Assembly: GCF_040812015.1 (NCBI RefSeq)
Contig: NZ_JBFNXJ010000002.1
Coordinates: 310,001-374,000, forward strand
Length of the DNA stretch: 64,000 bases
Source of the DNA: Chitinivorax sp. PXF-14
GTDB taxonomy: Bacteria; Pseudomonadota; Gammaproteobacteria; Burkholderiales; SCOH01
Reading direction: 5' to 3'
Shown: in pieces, positions 24,913-33,986 of the stretch
How positions within the stretch are numbered: position 1 is the stretch's first letter
Layout of the letters: each line of letters starts with the position of its first letter
Made by a program: the position numbers and the translations under genes
The notes under the pieces: generated by a model
The model's input: only the letters and a program-made list of their open reading frames with translations
Databases searched by the model: none
Told to the model about the DNA's origin: nothing

Positions 24913-25857
24913 ATGGCGCAGACCGGCAACGAATCGTCCAAGCTCATCCACATCGCCATGAAACCATCCCAACCAGAATCCGCCGACCTCAACGCGGCGG
25001 AAATGAAACTGCTGTTCCCCTCCCCCGTCATCTATTTCGACTGGCCGGGCAGCGAGGCGCTCAACCTCGCCCTGCGCGACGTCGTGCTCGTCCGGCGCGA
25101 GACCACCAGCGGCGTGGTCAAGACCAACCGCGGCGGCTGGCAGTCCGACACCGACCTGCAGGACTGGCAGGACCCGGCCTCGCAGCAGCTGGTAGCGCGC
25201 ATGCTCACGCTGGCCAGGGAGTATGTGGCACGCCAGATCGGCCGCCACGACCCGGCCTTCGAGACGGGCTGGAAGATCCGCGCCTGGGCCAACGTCAACG
25301 AGCGCGGCCATTTCAACCGCACGCACGACCACCTCGGCCGCTACTCGTTCTTTTCCGGCGTTTACTACGTCAACGTCGGCGACATCGAGTCGGGCCTGGC
25401 CGGCGGCGGGCGCACGCGCTTCGAGGACTGGACCCGCGTGGCGATCGACGTCAACCAGAACGACGACACCCTGCGTCGCGACTACCTGATGACACCGAAG
25501 AACGGCCGCATGCTGATGTTCCCGGCGAGCCTCATGCACTCGGTCGAAACCTATGACGGCAACACCCAACGCATCACCATTGCCTTCAACCTGTATCACC
25601 CGGGCTTTTCGGTGCCGCGGCTGGAGGCGCATCTACAGCAGGCTGACTGGTGGTGGACCAATTTCCGCGGCCTGATGGTGCTCAAGCGCAAGGTGCCGGA
25701 GAAACTCTACGCCCTGTCGCTGCTGCCCAAGCAGGTGCTCGCCCGCCGCGTCAGCAACCCGCTGTCGCTCAAGGCCTGGCGTGCCCATCTGTCGACGGCG
25801 CTGAGCCACGCCACAGCGCTGGCCTCCGAGCACTTCGAGGCCAGGCGCAATGCCTGA
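24913..25857 (+). CDS. Putative 2OG-Fe(II) oxygenase (TIGR02466-like)
   Basis: The 314-residue protein has the layout of the putative 2OG-Fe(II) oxygenase group: LLFPSPVIYFDWPG, W.sD.dLq region (GGWQSDTDLQDW), WANVNERGHFNRTHDHLG with HxD-type ligands, SGVYYVNVG, then MLMFPASLMHSVETYDGNTQRITIAFNLY supplying the distal His and the 2OG-binding Arg. Such enzymes hydroxylate or desaturate unknown substrates. ATG 24913 has only a weak AGG; ATG 24958 or 25003 are alternatives, so the first 30 residues are uncertain. The C-terminal 80 residues go beyond the catalytic core and are basic. It overlaps the acyltransferase gene by eight bases. Confidence 0.82.
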   Translation: MAQTGNESSKLIHIAMKPSQPESADLNAAEMKLLFPSPVIYFDWPGSEALNLALRDVVLVRRETTSGVVKTNRGGWQSDTDLQDWQDPASQQLVARMLTLAREYVARQIGRHDPAFETGWKIRAWANVNERGHFNRTHDHLGRYSFFSGVYYVNVGDIESGLAGGGRTRFEDWTRVAIDVNQNDDTLRRDYLMTPKNGRMLMFPASLMHSVETYDGNTQRITIAFNLYHPGFSVPRLEAHLQQADWWWTNFRGLMVLKRKVPEKLYALSLLPKQVLARRVSNPLSLKAWRAHLSTALSHATALASEHFEARRNA

Positions 25858-26989
25858 CCGCGGCATGACGCGCAGCTTCTCGCTCTATCTCGATTTGCTG
25901 CGGTTGCTGGCCGCACTGGCGGTGATGGTGTCGCACTCGATCGGCTATACCTTCGGCGGCCGGCAGGTGCTCCCCATCTCGGTCGGCCACAATGCCGTCG
26001 TGGTGTTCTTCCTGCTGTCGGGTTATGTGATCGCCTATGTCGCCGATCACAAGGAGAACCACCCGCGCGAGTTTTGGATCAGCCGCCTGGCGCGCATCTA
26101 CTCGGTCGCACTGCCCGCCATCCTGCTCACACCGCTGGCGGACAGCGTGGGCCTCTGGCTCAAGCCCGAGTTCTACGCCGGCGGGCTGACCACGCACGAC
26201 TACCCGCTGGTGCGCGTGGCGGCCAGCATGGTGTTCGCCAACGAGCTATGGCTGGTGTCCATCATGCCGTTCTCCAACTCTCCCTATTGGTCGCTCTGCT
26301 ACGAGATGAGCTACTACCTGCTGTTCGCGATCTACACCTTCGCGGCAGGCAGCCGGCGCTGGCTCTGGCTTGGCCTCGCGGCACTGGTGATCGGCCCCAA
26401 GATCCTGCTGCTCGCGCCGATCTGGGCGCTCGGCGTGCTGGTCTACCGCCGGCGCCGCTGGTACGCGATCTCCGAGCACACCGGCTGGTGGGTGTGGAGC
26501 GCGTCGCTGGCCGGCATCGCGGCCTTCCAGTACTACGACGTCTCCGCCAGCCTGTCGGACTGGACCAGCCGGCTGCTCGGCGCGCCGCTCTACACGCTGC
26601 TGCACTTCTCCAAGCATTTCCTCGCGGACTATCTGCTGGGCGCCCTGATTGCCGCGAACTTCGTCGGCTTTCGCCGCATCGCGGAGCGCTTCTCGGGCGT
26701 GTTCGAACGCATTGCCGCGCCGCTCCGCACCGCGTCGAGCTACACCTTCTCGATCTACCTGTTTCACCTGCCCATCGTTTTCCTATGCGTGATCGTGCTC
26801 GACAGGCTACCCCCCGGGCCGGTCTACTTCCTGGCCACCGTGGCCTGCACACTGCTGGTCGTCCTGCCGCTGGGCGCCGTCACCGAGCAGCAGAAGGACA
26901 GGCTCAAGCGCTGGCTCACACGCAGGTTGCCGGCGCTCGGGCCATTCGCCAGGCACGAGCGCCTGGTCAAGCAGTCAGGCGCGCAATGA
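25850..26989 (+). CDS. Acyltransferase 3 family membrane protein
   Basis: The 379-residue protein has about ten membrane spans and the family-3 signature: YLDLLRLLAALAVMVSHS with the catalytic-type His/Arg start (R18, H28 region), NAVVVFFLLSGYVIAYVADH, FWISRLARIYSVALPAIL, and SPYWSLCYEMSYYLLFAIY with the conserved W-S-L-x-x-E. Members move acyl groups (often acetyl) across the inner membrane onto polysaccharide, lipid or peptide acceptors. It starts inside the end of the oxygenase gene (8-nt overlap), so the two are translationally coupled. The 3' end overlaps the convergent HAD gene by 23 bp. The acceptor is unknown; no glycan cluster is adjacent. Confidence 0.9.
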   Translation: MPDRGMTRSFSLYLDLLRLLAALAVMVSHSIGYTFGGRQVLPISVGHNAVVVFFLLSGYVIAYVADHKENHPREFWISRLARIYSVALPAILLTPLADSVGLWLKPEFYAGGLTTHDYPLVRVAASMVFANELWLVSIMPFSNSPYWSLCYEMSYYLLFAIYTFAAGSRRWLWLGLAALVIGPKILLLAPIWALGVLVYRRRRWYAISEHTGWWVWSASLAGIAAFQYYDVSASLSDWTSRLLGAPLYTLLHFSKHFLADYLLGALIAANFVGFRRIAERFSGVFERIAAPLRTASSYTFSIYLFHLPIVFLCVIVLDRLPPGPVYFLATVACTLLVVLPLGAVTEQQKDRLKRWLTRRLPALGPFARHERLVKQSGAQ

Positions 26990-27611
26990 CGGCCGGCAGC
27001 TCGGCGGGTGCGTGGCACAGGGCATCGGCAGGGGCGAGTTCCGTCGCATCGCCATAGCCCCAGGTTACGCCGATGCACCCCACGCAGGCCTTGCGGGCCG
27101 CCATGATGTCGTTGTCGCGGTCGCCGATCATCAGCGATGCCGCCGGCAACAGGCCATGCTGCTGCAAGATCAGCCCGATCAGCTCGCCCTTGTCCTCATA
27201 GCAGCCGTCGAGCTCGCTGCCGTATACCGCCTCGAAATGCCGCGCCAGCTCGAAGTACTCGACAATGCGCCGCGCGAAGCCGACCGGCTTCGCGGTACAC
27301 ACGAACAGCCGGTGCCCGGCATCGACAAGCCCATCGAGCAGCGCCGGGATGCCATCGTAGACGCGGTTCTCGCACCAGCCCACCGCGCTGAAACGTTCCC
27401 GGTACAGCCGCAGCGCATGCTCGACCATGGCAGGGTCCTCGCTGCCGATCAGCGCCGGCAAGGTCTTGCGCAATGGCGGGCCGATATACGACATGAGCGC
27501 CTCCTGTGGCGGCACCGCCACGTCGAAATGCGCGACGGCGTGCTGCAGGCTGCGCGTAATCCCGTCGAACGGGTCGGTCAGCGTGCCGTCCAGATCAAAC
27601 AACAGGTTCAA
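26967..27611 (-). CDS. HAD family hydrolase (phosphoglycolate phosphatase-like)
   Basis: The 214-residue protein has HAD motif I FDLDGTLTD, motif II VCTAKP, and motif III/IV KGELIGLIL...MIGDRDNDIMAARKA with GVTWGYG after it. The large helical cap (about residues 15-80) places it with subfamily IA phosphoglycolate phosphatase/pyrophosphatase-like enzymes. The frame is open to 27689, but the start is set at TTG 27611 because GGAGG lies six bases upstream of it and the family begins at this residue (MNLLFDLDG). GTG 27617 would leave no spacing after that ribosome binding site. It converges with the acyltransferase gene. Confidence 0.88.
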   Translation of the reverse strand: MNLLFDLDGTLTDPFDGITRSLQHAVAHFDVAVPPQEALMSYIGPPLRKTLPALIGSEDPAMVEHALRLYRERFSAVGWCENRVYDGIPALLDGLVDAGHRLFVCTAKPVGFARRIVEYFELARHFEAVYGSELDGCYEDKGELIGLILQQHGLLPAASLMIGDRDNDIMAARKACVGCIGVTWGYGDATELAPADALCHAPAELPAVIARLTA

Positions 27612-27749
27612 TTTCACCCTCCGGTTGGTGGCGCCGACCATGGGCAAACCCCTATTGGTGCGGCGCACATAGTTTTTGCCAGCGGTCACAATCCCAAGTA
27701 AAATGCTCGGCTATTACATCGGTACAGCATCATCTCCCGCCAATAATTC

Positions 27750-27778
27750 TTGACCAAATCACTCAAGAATTATATACT
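27750..27778 (+). promoter_or_regulatory. iscR promoter with type 1 IscR binding site
   Basis: TTGACC (27750-27755) and TATACT (27773-27778) are 17 bp apart. The core TTGACCAAATCACTCAA (27750-27766) fits the type 1 IscR consensus YYGACTRWWWYAGTCRR at 15 of 17 positions. It lies within a longer perfect inverted repeat, 11-bp arms at 27743-27753 and 27763-27773. In E. coli, [2Fe-2S]-IscR binds such sites to repress the isc operon; the same feedback is expected here. Confidence 0.85.
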
Positions 27779-27818
27779 CCACTGCAATTATCACCATATC
27801 GTGCCGCGAGGATAGTCC

Positions 27819-28304
27819 ATGCGTCTCACCACCAAAGGCCGCTTTGCAGTGACCGCCATGCTCGACCTGGCGCTGAGACAAGGCAATGGACCGGTGACTC
27901 TGGCCGGTATCGCCGAACGCCAGAAGATATCCTTGTCCTACCTCGAACAGCTGTTTGGCAAGCTGCGCCGCCGCAGCCTCGTCGACAGCGTGCGCGGCCC
28001 TGGCGGCGGCTACTGCCTGGCCAAGGATGCAGCCGAAATTTCGGTAGCGTCTATCATTCAGGCAGTGGATGAACCGATCGACGCCACGCAATGCGGCGGC
28101 AAGGAAAACTGCCTGGAGGAGCATCGCTGCATGACGCACGACCTCTGGGCCAATTTGAATCAGACCATCTTTGAGTACCTCGCCTCCGTTTCGCTGGCGC
28201 AATTGGTGGAAGGCCAGCGACCCAAGGAACAGGGACACGAAGTGAGCGTCCTGCAGGACAAGCGTGTGGCGCATGCCAAGGCAGCGACCAGCGCAACCTT
28301 GTAA
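27819..28304 (+). CDS. iscR: Fe-S cluster assembly transcriptional regulator IscR
   Basis: The 161-residue Rrf2-family winged-helix repressor starts [19 protein letters not shown] and has the recognition region [28 protein letters not shown]. The [2Fe-2S] ligands C92, C98 and C104, with H107, are at exactly the E. coli positions. Holo-IscR represses the operon at type 1 sites such as the one at 27750-27766; apo-IscR acts at type 2 sites. First gene of the isc operon; iscS follows after 34 bp. Confidence 0.97.
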   Translation: MRLTTKGRFAVTAMLDLALRQGNGPVTLAGIAERQKISLSYLEQLFGKLRRRSLVDSVRGPGGGYCLAKDAAEISVASIIQAVDEPIDATQCGGKENCLEEHRCMTHDLWANLNQTIFEYLASVSLAQLVEGQRPKEQGHEVSVLQDKRVAHAKAATSATL

Positions 28305-28338
28305 TAGCCGTGACGAGCAAGCCATTGGAGAGCATCGA

Positions 28339-29550
28339 ATGACCAAACTACCGATCTACCTCGATTACTCGGCCACCACACCGGTCGATCCGCGGGTCGC
28401 GCAGAAAATGATCCCCTATCTGACAGAAGCCTTCGGCAACCCGGCATCGCGCTCTCATGCATACGGCTGGGATGCGGAAAAGGCCGTCGAAGAGGCGCGC
28501 GAGCAGGTAGCAGCGCTGGTCAATTGCGACCCGAAGGAAATTGTCTGGACCTCGGGCGCCACCGAATCGAACAACCTCGCGATCAAGGGCGCAGCCCACT
28601 TCTACCAGACCAAGGGCAAGCACCTGATCACCATGAAGACCGAGCACAAGGCCGTGCTCGACACCATGCGTGAGCTCGAACGCGAAGGCTTCGAAGTCAC
28701 CTACCTGTCGCCGAAGGACAACGGCCTGCTGGATCTCGACGTACTGAAGGCGGCGATCCGCCCCGATACCATCCTGATCTCCGTGATGTCGGTCAACAAC
28801 GAGATCGGCGTGATTCAGCCTATCGCCGAGATCGGCGAAATCTGCCGCGAAAAAGGCATCATCTTCCACGTCGATTCGGCACAGGCCACCGGCAAGATCG
28901 AGATCGACCTCACCAAGCTCAAGGTCGACCTGATGAGCTTCTCCGCACACAAGACTTACGGCCCCAAGGGTATCGGCGCACTGTATGTCCGCCGCAAGCC
29001 GCGCGTGCGCATCGAGGCGCAGATGCATGGCGGCGGCCACGAGCGCGGTATGCGCTCCGGCACGCTGGCCACGCACCAGATCGTCGGCATGGGCGAGGCC
29101 TTCCGCATCGCGCGTGAAGAAATGGCCACCGAGAACGAGCGCGTGCGTATGCTGCGCGACCGCCTGTGGCGCGGCCTGCAGGACATCGAAGAAGTCTACC
29201 TGAATGGCGACATGGAGCAGCGCGTACCGCACAACCTCAATGTCAGCTTCAACTTCGTCGAAGGCGAATCGTTGATCATGGCGATCAAGGATCTCGCGGT
29301 ATCGAGCGGCTCGGCCTGTACCTCGGCTTCGCTCGAGCCCTCCTACGTGCTGCGCGCGCTGGGCCGCAACGACGAGCTGGCGCACAGCTCCATCCGTTTC
29401 ACGATCGGCCGCTTCAGCACCGAAGAAGACGTCGATTTCGCAGTCAAGCTGCTGCACCAGAAGATCGGCAAGCTGCGCGAAATGTCACCCTTGTGGGAAA
29501 TGTTCAAGGATGGCGTCGATCTGAGCACCGTGCAGTGGGCCGCACACTGA
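28339..29550 (+). CDS. iscS: Cysteine desulfurase IscS
   Basis: The 403-residue PLP enzyme takes sulfur from cysteine and passes it as a persulfide to IscU and tRNA thiolation partners. Visible features: [14 protein letters not shown], the PLP lysine K205 in [19 protein letters not shown], and the persulfide loop Cys327 in [17 protein letters not shown]. The GERGMRSGT-type block ([17 protein letters not shown]) is present. ATG 28339 follows GGAG by eight bases. Length equals E. coli IscS (404 aa). Confidence 0.97.
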   Translation: MTKLPIYLDYSATTPVDPRVAQKMIPYLTEAFGNPASRSHAYGWDAEKAVEEAREQVAALVNCDPKEIVWTSGATESNNLAIKGAAHFYQTKGKHLITMKTEHKAVLDTMRELEREGFEVTYLSPKDNGLLDLDVLKAAIRPDTILISVMSVNNEIGVIQPIAEIGEICREKGIIFHVDSAQATGKIEIDLTKLKVDLMSFSAHKTYGPKGIGALYVRRKPRVRIEAQMHGGGHERGMRSGTLATHQIVGMGEAFRIAREEMATENERVRMLRDRLWRGLQDIEEVYLNGDMEQRVPHNLNVSFNFVEGESLIMAIKDLAVSSGSACTSASLEPSYVLRALGRNDELAHSSIRFTIGRFSTEEDVDFAVKLLHQKIGKLREMSPLWEMFKDGVDLSTVQWAAH

Positions 29551-29618
29551 TTTTGTAGGCCGGACGGCTGTCCGGTTGCGCCGGGGCGGTTCCCGGCGAT
29601 ATGGTTAGGAGTAGCAAA

Positions 29619-30002
29619 ATGTCTTACAGCGATAAGGTCATCGACCACTACGAAAACCCGCGCAACGTCGGCACCTTCGAAAAGGGTGACGAATCGATCG
29701 GCACCGGCATGGTCGGCGCACCGGCCTGTGGTGATGTGATGAAACTGCAGATCAAGGTCGGCACGGACGGCACCATTGAAGATGCCAAGTTCAAGACCTA
29801 CGGCTGTGGTTCGGCGATTGCATCGAGCTCGCTGGTGACCGAGTGGGTCAAGGGCAAGACGCTCGACGAAGCGCTGTCGATCAAGAACACGCAGATCGCG
29901 GAAGAACTCGCGCTGCCGCCGGTGAAGATCCACTGCTCGATCCTTGCCGAGGACGCGATCAAGGCCGCTGTGGCCGATTACAAGTCCAAGCACAACGCCT
30001 GA
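29619..30002 (+). CDS. iscU: Fe-S cluster scaffold protein IscU
   Basis: The 127-residue scaffold builds [2Fe-2S] clusters with sulfur from IscS. Cluster-binding cysteines C37, C63 and C106 and Asp39 are present ([37 protein letters not shown]), and LPPVK is the recognition motif for the HscA chaperone. ATG 29619 has TTAGGAG seven bases upstream. Confidence 0.97.
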   Translation: MSYSDKVIDHYENPRNVGTFEKGDESIGTGMVGAPACGDVMKLQIKVGTDGTIEDAKFKTYGCGSAIASSSLVTEWVKGKTLDEALSIKNTQIAEELALPPVKIHCSILAEDAIKAAVADYKSKHNA

Positions 30003-30021
30003 CCGGAAAAGGAAGCGCAGC

Positions 30022-30345
30022 ATGGCGATCTCTCTATCTGAACGCGCGGCGAAACACGTTACCAATTTCCTGCAGAAACGTGGCAAAGGCATCGGCATCC
30101 GTCTGGGTGTGCGCACCTCGGGCTGCTCGGGCATGGCGTACAAGCTCGAATTCGTCGATGAAGTGCTGGATGGCGATCTGCAGTTCGACAGCCATGGCCT
30201 CAAGGTCATCACCGATGCCAAGAGCCTGGCCTATCTCGACGGCACCGAGCTCGACTTCGTGCGTGAAGGCCTGAACGAAGGCTTCAAGTTCAATAACCCG
30301 AACGTGAAGAACGAGTGCGGTTGCGGCGAGAGCTTCAACGTCTGA
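30022..30345 (+). CDS. iscA: Iron-sulfur cluster assembly protein IscA
   Basis: The 107-residue A-type carrier has the three invariant cysteines C35, C99 and C101 (TSGCSGMAY and NECGCGESF). It accepts clusters or iron and hands them to target proteins, especially [4Fe-4S] enzymes. AAAGGAAG precedes ATG 30022. A terminator-like hairpin follows 43 bp after its stop. Confidence 0.97.
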   Translation: MAISLSERAAKHVTNFLQKRGKGIGIRLGVRTSGCSGMAYKLEFVDEVLDGDLQFDSHGLKVITDAKSLAYLDGTELDFVREGLNEGFKFNNPNVKNECGCGESFNV

Positions 30346-30388
30346 GTGGGCGCGTGCCGCAATCCGGCCACCCCATGCTAGCGAGATG

Positions 30389-30416
30389 GCCGCAGGCTCC
30401 TGCTTGCGGCTTTTTT
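30389..30416 (+). terminator. Terminator-like hairpin inside the isc operon (iscA/hscB)
   Basis: GCCGCA (30389-30394) pairs with TGCGGC (30405-30410) with extra pairing possible in the loop, and is followed by six T residues (30411-30416). It sits between iscA and hscB, so it could end part of the transcripts and lower expression of hscB-hscA-fdx relative to iscRSUA. No new promoter is obvious before hscB. Confidence 0.65.
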
Positions 30417-30439
30417 GTGCCAGCGCAGCGGATCATTCC

Positions 30440-30970
30440 ATGAGCATCGACTTCAGCAAGACCCATTTCCAGCTGTTCGACCTGCCGCAAAGCTATGCGC
30501 TCGATGTCGATCAGCTCGAGCGCGCCTATCGACGCATCCAGTCGGAGGTCCACCCCGATCGCTTTGCCCATCTGGGCGACGCGGAAAAGCGCCTGTCGCT
30601 GCAATGGGCCACCCAGGCCAACGCCGCCTACCAGACGCTGAAGAAGCCACTGGCGCGTGCCCGCTATCTGCTGCTGCTGAATGGCGTCGATACGCAGGAA
30701 GAAACCAATACTGCCATGCCGGCCGACTTCCTGATGGCACAGATGGAGTGGCGCGAAGCCATTGCCGATGCGCGCCATGGCAAGGATGTCGACGCGCTGG
30801 AGCAATTGTCCGGCCGCCTGCGGGACGAGACGCACACGCTGCAGGCCACGCTGGGCAAGCAGCTCGACCAGGATGGCGACTTTGCCGGCGCCGCGCTCGG
30901 CGTGAGAAAATTGAAATTTCTGGAAAAGCTCGACGAGGAAATCGGCGACGCACTGGAAATACTGCTGTGA
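30440..30970 (+). CDS. hscB: Fe-S protein assembly co-chaperone HscB
   Basis: The 176-residue J-domain protein has HPDRF with the HPD motif at residues 38-40, followed by LSLQWATQANAAYQTLKKPLARARYLL, and a C-terminal helical domain that binds IscU. It stimulates HscA ATPase and delivers IscU. No strong Shine-Dalgarno is seen before ATG 30440. Its TGA (30968-30970) overlaps the GTG of the small gene that follows. Confidence 0.95.
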   Translation: MSIDFSKTHFQLFDLPQSYALDVDQLERAYRRIQSEVHPDRFAHLGDAEKRLSLQWATQANAAYQTLKKPLARARYLLLLNGVDTQEETNTAMPADFLMAQMEWREAIADARHGKDVDALEQLSGRLRDETHTLQATLGKQLDQDGDFAGAALGVRKLKFLEKLDEEIGDALEILL

Positions 30971-31233
30971 ACGACGCGATGAAATTCATCACCCTGAACG
31001 TCGGCAATATGCTGATCTTCCACGGCTACGACGCCGACAACCGCGAAATCGTCGAACCGGTGACAGGCCAGACTCCGACACCCAAGCTCGTCGCCATCGA
31101 TCGCATCCAGTCGGTCACCGAGAAATATGTGCTCGTCAACGGCCCGCAAGGCCGCCAGCTGTATTGGGAATACAGCGACGGCTTTGAGCAGGTCAAGCGC
31201 AAACTGGCCCAGGCGGGCCTGTTGATCGAATAA
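30967..31233 (+). CDS. Small unrecognised protein encoded inside the isc operon
   Basis: This 88-residue frame starts at GTG 30967, overlapping the hscB stop by four bases (GTGA); ATG 30979 would give 84 residues. It ends 16 bp before hscA. It has no Cys, so it is unlikely to hold a cluster alone, no membrane span and no signal. The sequence alternates hydrophobic and polar residues ([20 protein letters not shown], then [20 protein letters not shown] and a final helix-like [15 protein letters not shown]), suggesting a small beta-rich fold. Translational coupling to hscB and tight spacing to hscA argue that it is expressed and linked to IscU/HscA/HscB function. I know no characterised homologue; it is not part of the E. 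coli operon. Confidence 0.75.
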   Translation: MNDAMKFITLNVGNMLIFHGYDADNREIVEPVTGQTPTPKLVAIDRIQSVTEKYVLVNGPQGRQLYWEYSDGFEQVKRKLAQAGLLIE

Positions 31234-31249
31234 CACAGCCGGACCCAAC

Positions 31250-33112
31250 ATGGCGCTACTACAAATCTCCGAACCCGGGCTCTCCACCGCCCCGCACCAG
31301 CACAGGCTGGCCATCGGTATCGACCTCGGCACCACCAACTCGCTCGTCGCGACGGTGCGCTCGGGCTCGGCTGCCGTGCTCAACGATGAACAGGGGCGCC
31401 CACTGCTGCCCTCGGTCGTGCACTATCGCCGCGACGGCGCCGTCGATGTCGGGTACCCCGCGCAACTGCGCCAGACGGAAGATCCGCACAACACCATCGT
31501 GTCGGTCAAACGCTTCATGGGCCGTGGCCTCAAGGACATCAACGGCAACGAGAACCTGCCCTACCACTTCGTCGACGCGCCAGGCATGGTGCAGCTCAAG
31601 ACCGTGTCCGGGGTCAAGAGCCCGGTCGAAGTGTCGGCCGAGATCCTGAAACGGCTCAAGGAGCGTGCGGAAATCTCTCTCGGCGGCGAGCTGGCCGGTG
31701 CCGTCATCACGGTCCCCGCGTATTTCGATGATGCGCAGCGCCAGGCCACCAAGGATGCCGCCACGCTGGCCGGCCTGAACGTGCTGCGCCTGCTGAACGA
31801 ACCCACTGCCGCCGCCGTGGCCTACGGCCTCGACAACGGTGCGGAAGGCATCTATGTCGTCTACGACCTGGGCGGCGGCACCTTCGATGTCTCCATCCTG
31901 AAGCTGACCCGTGGCGTCTTCGAAGTGCTCGCCACCAGTGGCGATTCGGCGCTGGGCGGCGACGATTTCGACCACCGCGTGTACTGCTGGATTCTCGAAC
32001 AGACCGGCGTCACCCTGCCCTCGCCGCGCGACACCCGCCTGCTGCTGAGCCGCGCACGAGCCGCCAAGGAAGCGCTGACCGATCACGGCGTTGCCGACAT
32101 CACGGCCGTCCTGTCCGACGGCCGAGTCATCAACTTGACGCTGACCAGCGAAATCTTCACTGACATCAGCAAGACCCTCGTCAACAAGACGCTGGTGCCG
32201 ATCCGCAAGGCATTGCGCGACGCCAAGCTGACGGTGGACGACATCCAGGGCGTGGTGATGGTGGGCGGCGCCACGCGCATGCCGCAGATCCGCCGTGCCG
32301 CGGCCGAGTTCTTCGGCCGCCAGCCGCTCACCAACCTCGATCCTGACAAGGTCGTGGCGCTGGGTGCAGCGGTGCAGGCCAATGTGCTGGCCGGCAACAA
32401 GACCGACGACGACTGGCTGCTGCTCGATGTGATCCCGCTGTCGCTGGGGCTCGAAACCATGGGCGGTCTGGTCGAAAAGATCGTACCGCGCAATTCGACC
32501 ATCCCGATCGCACGCGCCCAGGAATTTACCACCTTCAAGGATGGCCAGACCGCGATGGCGATCCATGTGCTGCAGGGCGAGCGTGAACTCGTCAGCGATT
32601 GCCGCTCGCTGGCACGCTTCGAGCTGCGCGGCATCCCGCCGATGGTTGCCGGCGCGGCCCGCATCCGCGTGACCTTCCAGGTCGATGCCGACGGCCTGCT
32701 CTCGGTGTCGGCGCAGGAGCAAAGTACCGGCGTCGAGGCCAGCATCACGGTCAAGCCATCCTACGGCCTCAGCGATGACGACGTTGCACGCATGCTGCAA
32801 GATTCGATGCAGTACGCCGGCGAAGACCTGACGGCACGCAATCTGCGCGAGGCGCAGGTCGAGGCGCAGGCACTGGTCGACGCCACCGAGGCCGCACTGA
32901 CGAGCGATGCAGGCCTGCTATCGACAGACGAAATCCAGGCAATTCGCGGCGTGCTCGATACACTCACCGCCGCACTGAACGGCGGCGACGCAGCCACGGT
33001 ACGCCAGCTGACTGACGCGCTCAATCGCGAAACCGAGCCATTCGCGGCACGCCGCATGGATGCCCGCATCCACAAGGCGCTCGCTGGCAAGAAATTGAGC
33101 GCACTCGAGTAA
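31250..33112 (+). CDS. hscA: Fe-S protein assembly Hsp70 chaperone HscA
   Basis: The 620-residue Hsp70 has ATPase motifs [61 protein letters not shown] and the linker/substrate region [26 protein letters not shown]. HscA-specific features are the N-terminal extension before the first phosphate loop and length near 616. With HscB it releases clusters from IscU by binding its LPPVK motif. Confidence 0.97.
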   Translation: MALLQISEPGLSTAPHQHRLAIGIDLGTTNSLVATVRSGSAAVLNDEQGRPLLPSVVHYRRDGAVDVGYPAQLRQTEDPHNTIVSVKRFMGRGLKDINGNENLPYHFVDAPGMVQLKTVSGVKSPVEVSAEILKRLKERAEISLGGELAGAVITVPAYFDDAQRQATKDAATLAGLNVLRLLNEPTAAAVAYGLDNGAEGIYVVYDLGGGTFDVSILKLTRGVFEVLATSGDSALGGDDFDHRVYCWILEQTGVTLPSPRDTRLLLSRARAAKEALTDHGVADITAVLSDGRVINLTLTSEIFTDISKTLVNKTLVPIRKALRDAKLTVDDIQGVVMVGGATRMPQIRRAAAEFFGRQPLTNLDPDKVVALGAAVQANVLAGNKTDDDWLLLDVIPLSLGLETMGGLVEKIVPRNSTIPIARAQEFTTFKDGQTAMAIHVLQGERELVSDCRSLARFELRGIPPMVAGAARIRVTFQVDADGLLSVSAQEQSTGVEASITVKPSYGLSDDDVARMLQDSMQYAGEDLTARNLREAQVEAQALVDATEAALTSDAGLLSTDEIQAIRGVLDTLTAALNGGDAATVRQLTDALNRETEPFAARRMDARIHKALAGKKLSALE

Positions 33113-33136
33113 CACCCGAATCAGGTAAGACAACAG

Positions 33137-33475
33137 ATGACTCAAATCACCGTTCTCCCCCATCACGACCTCTGCCCTGAAGGGGCGGTCATCGAGGCCG
33201 AGCCCGGCATCACGATCTGCGATGCGCTGCTCGCCCACGATATCGAGATCGAGCACGCCTGCGAAAAATCCTGCGCCTGTACCACCTGCCACGTCATCGT
33301 GCGCGAAGGCTTCAATTCCCTGAGCCCGGCCGAAGACGACGAGGAAGACCTGCTTGATAAGGCCTGGGGGCTGGAAGCCCAGTCGCGGCTGTCGTGCCAG
33401 GCGGTGGTGACCGAGCAGCCGCTGGTCGTCGAGATACCGCGCTACACCATCAACCACGCCAAAGAAGATCACTGA
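33137..33475 (+). CDS. fdx: ISC-type [2Fe-2S] ferredoxin
   Basis: The 112-residue ferredoxin has cluster ligands C42, C48, C51 and C87 (ACEKSCACTTCHVIV, LSCQAVV) at the spacing of E. coli Fdx, and the acidic DDEEDLLDKAWGLE helix. It supplies electrons to IscS/IscU cluster assembly. An additional Cys46 lies within the cluster loop, as in other bacterial Fdx proteins. Confidence 0.97.
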   Translation: MTQITVLPHHDLCPEGAVIEAEPGITICDALLAHDIEIEHACEKSCACTTCHVIVREGFNSLSPAEDDEEDLLDKAWGLEAQSRLSCQAVVTEQPLVVEIPRYTINHAKEDH

Positions 33476-33482
33476 GGGCACC

Positions 33483-33956
33483 ATGGCCAGCAGCCAGGAC
33501 CGCGTGCGCGACGCGCTGAGTGCCGCCGGCATCGTGGCCGACATCGTCGAATTCGGCAGCGAGACCCGCACCTCGCAGCAGGCAGCCGAAGCCATCGGCT
33601 GCGCCGTCGCGCAGATCGCCAAATCGCTGGTATTCAAGGGCCGACAGACCGGCCAGCCCGTGCTGGTGGTCGCCAGCGGCAGCAACCGCGTCTGCGAAAA
33701 GAAGCTGGAGCGGCTGCTGGGCGAGAAGATCGGCAAGGCCGACGCGGATTTTGTCCGCGAGCAGACCGGCTTCGCGATCGGTGGCGTCGCGCCGGTCGGC
33801 CATGTGAATACCCTGCGTGTCGTGGTCGACGCGGACATCCTGCAATATACCGAGATGTGGGCCGCCGCCGGCACGCCCAATAGCGTGTTCCGCATCGATC
33901 CGCACAGCCTGATCAACGTCAGTGGCGGCACCCCAGCCGACGTCCGCCAGGACTGA
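33483..33956 (+). CDS. YbaK/EbsC family aminoacyl-tRNA deacylase-like protein
   Basis: The 157-residue protein matches the YbaK/ProX editing-domain fold: a helix-rich start, EAIGCAVAQIAKSLVFKG with the conserved Lys, LVVASGSNRV, then GFAIGGVAPVGH and a C-terminal block NSVFRIDPHSL. Characterised members hydrolyse mischarged tRNA (for example Cys-tRNA-Pro). It starts seven bases after fdx and is 30 bp before iscX, so it is an operon passenger; a link between cysteine mischarging and cysteine-derived sulfur traffic is conceivable but unproven. Confidence 0.88.
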   Translation: MASSQDRVRDALSAAGIVADIVEFGSETRTSQQAAEAIGCAVAQIAKSLVFKGRQTGQPVLVVASGSNRVCEKKLERLLGEKIGKADADFVREQTGFAIGGVAPVGHVNTLRVVVDADILQYTEMWAAAGTPNSVFRIDPHSLINVSGGTPADVRQD

Positions 33957-33986
33957 TCTCAACCACCCCCACGAGGAGCAGCCCAG

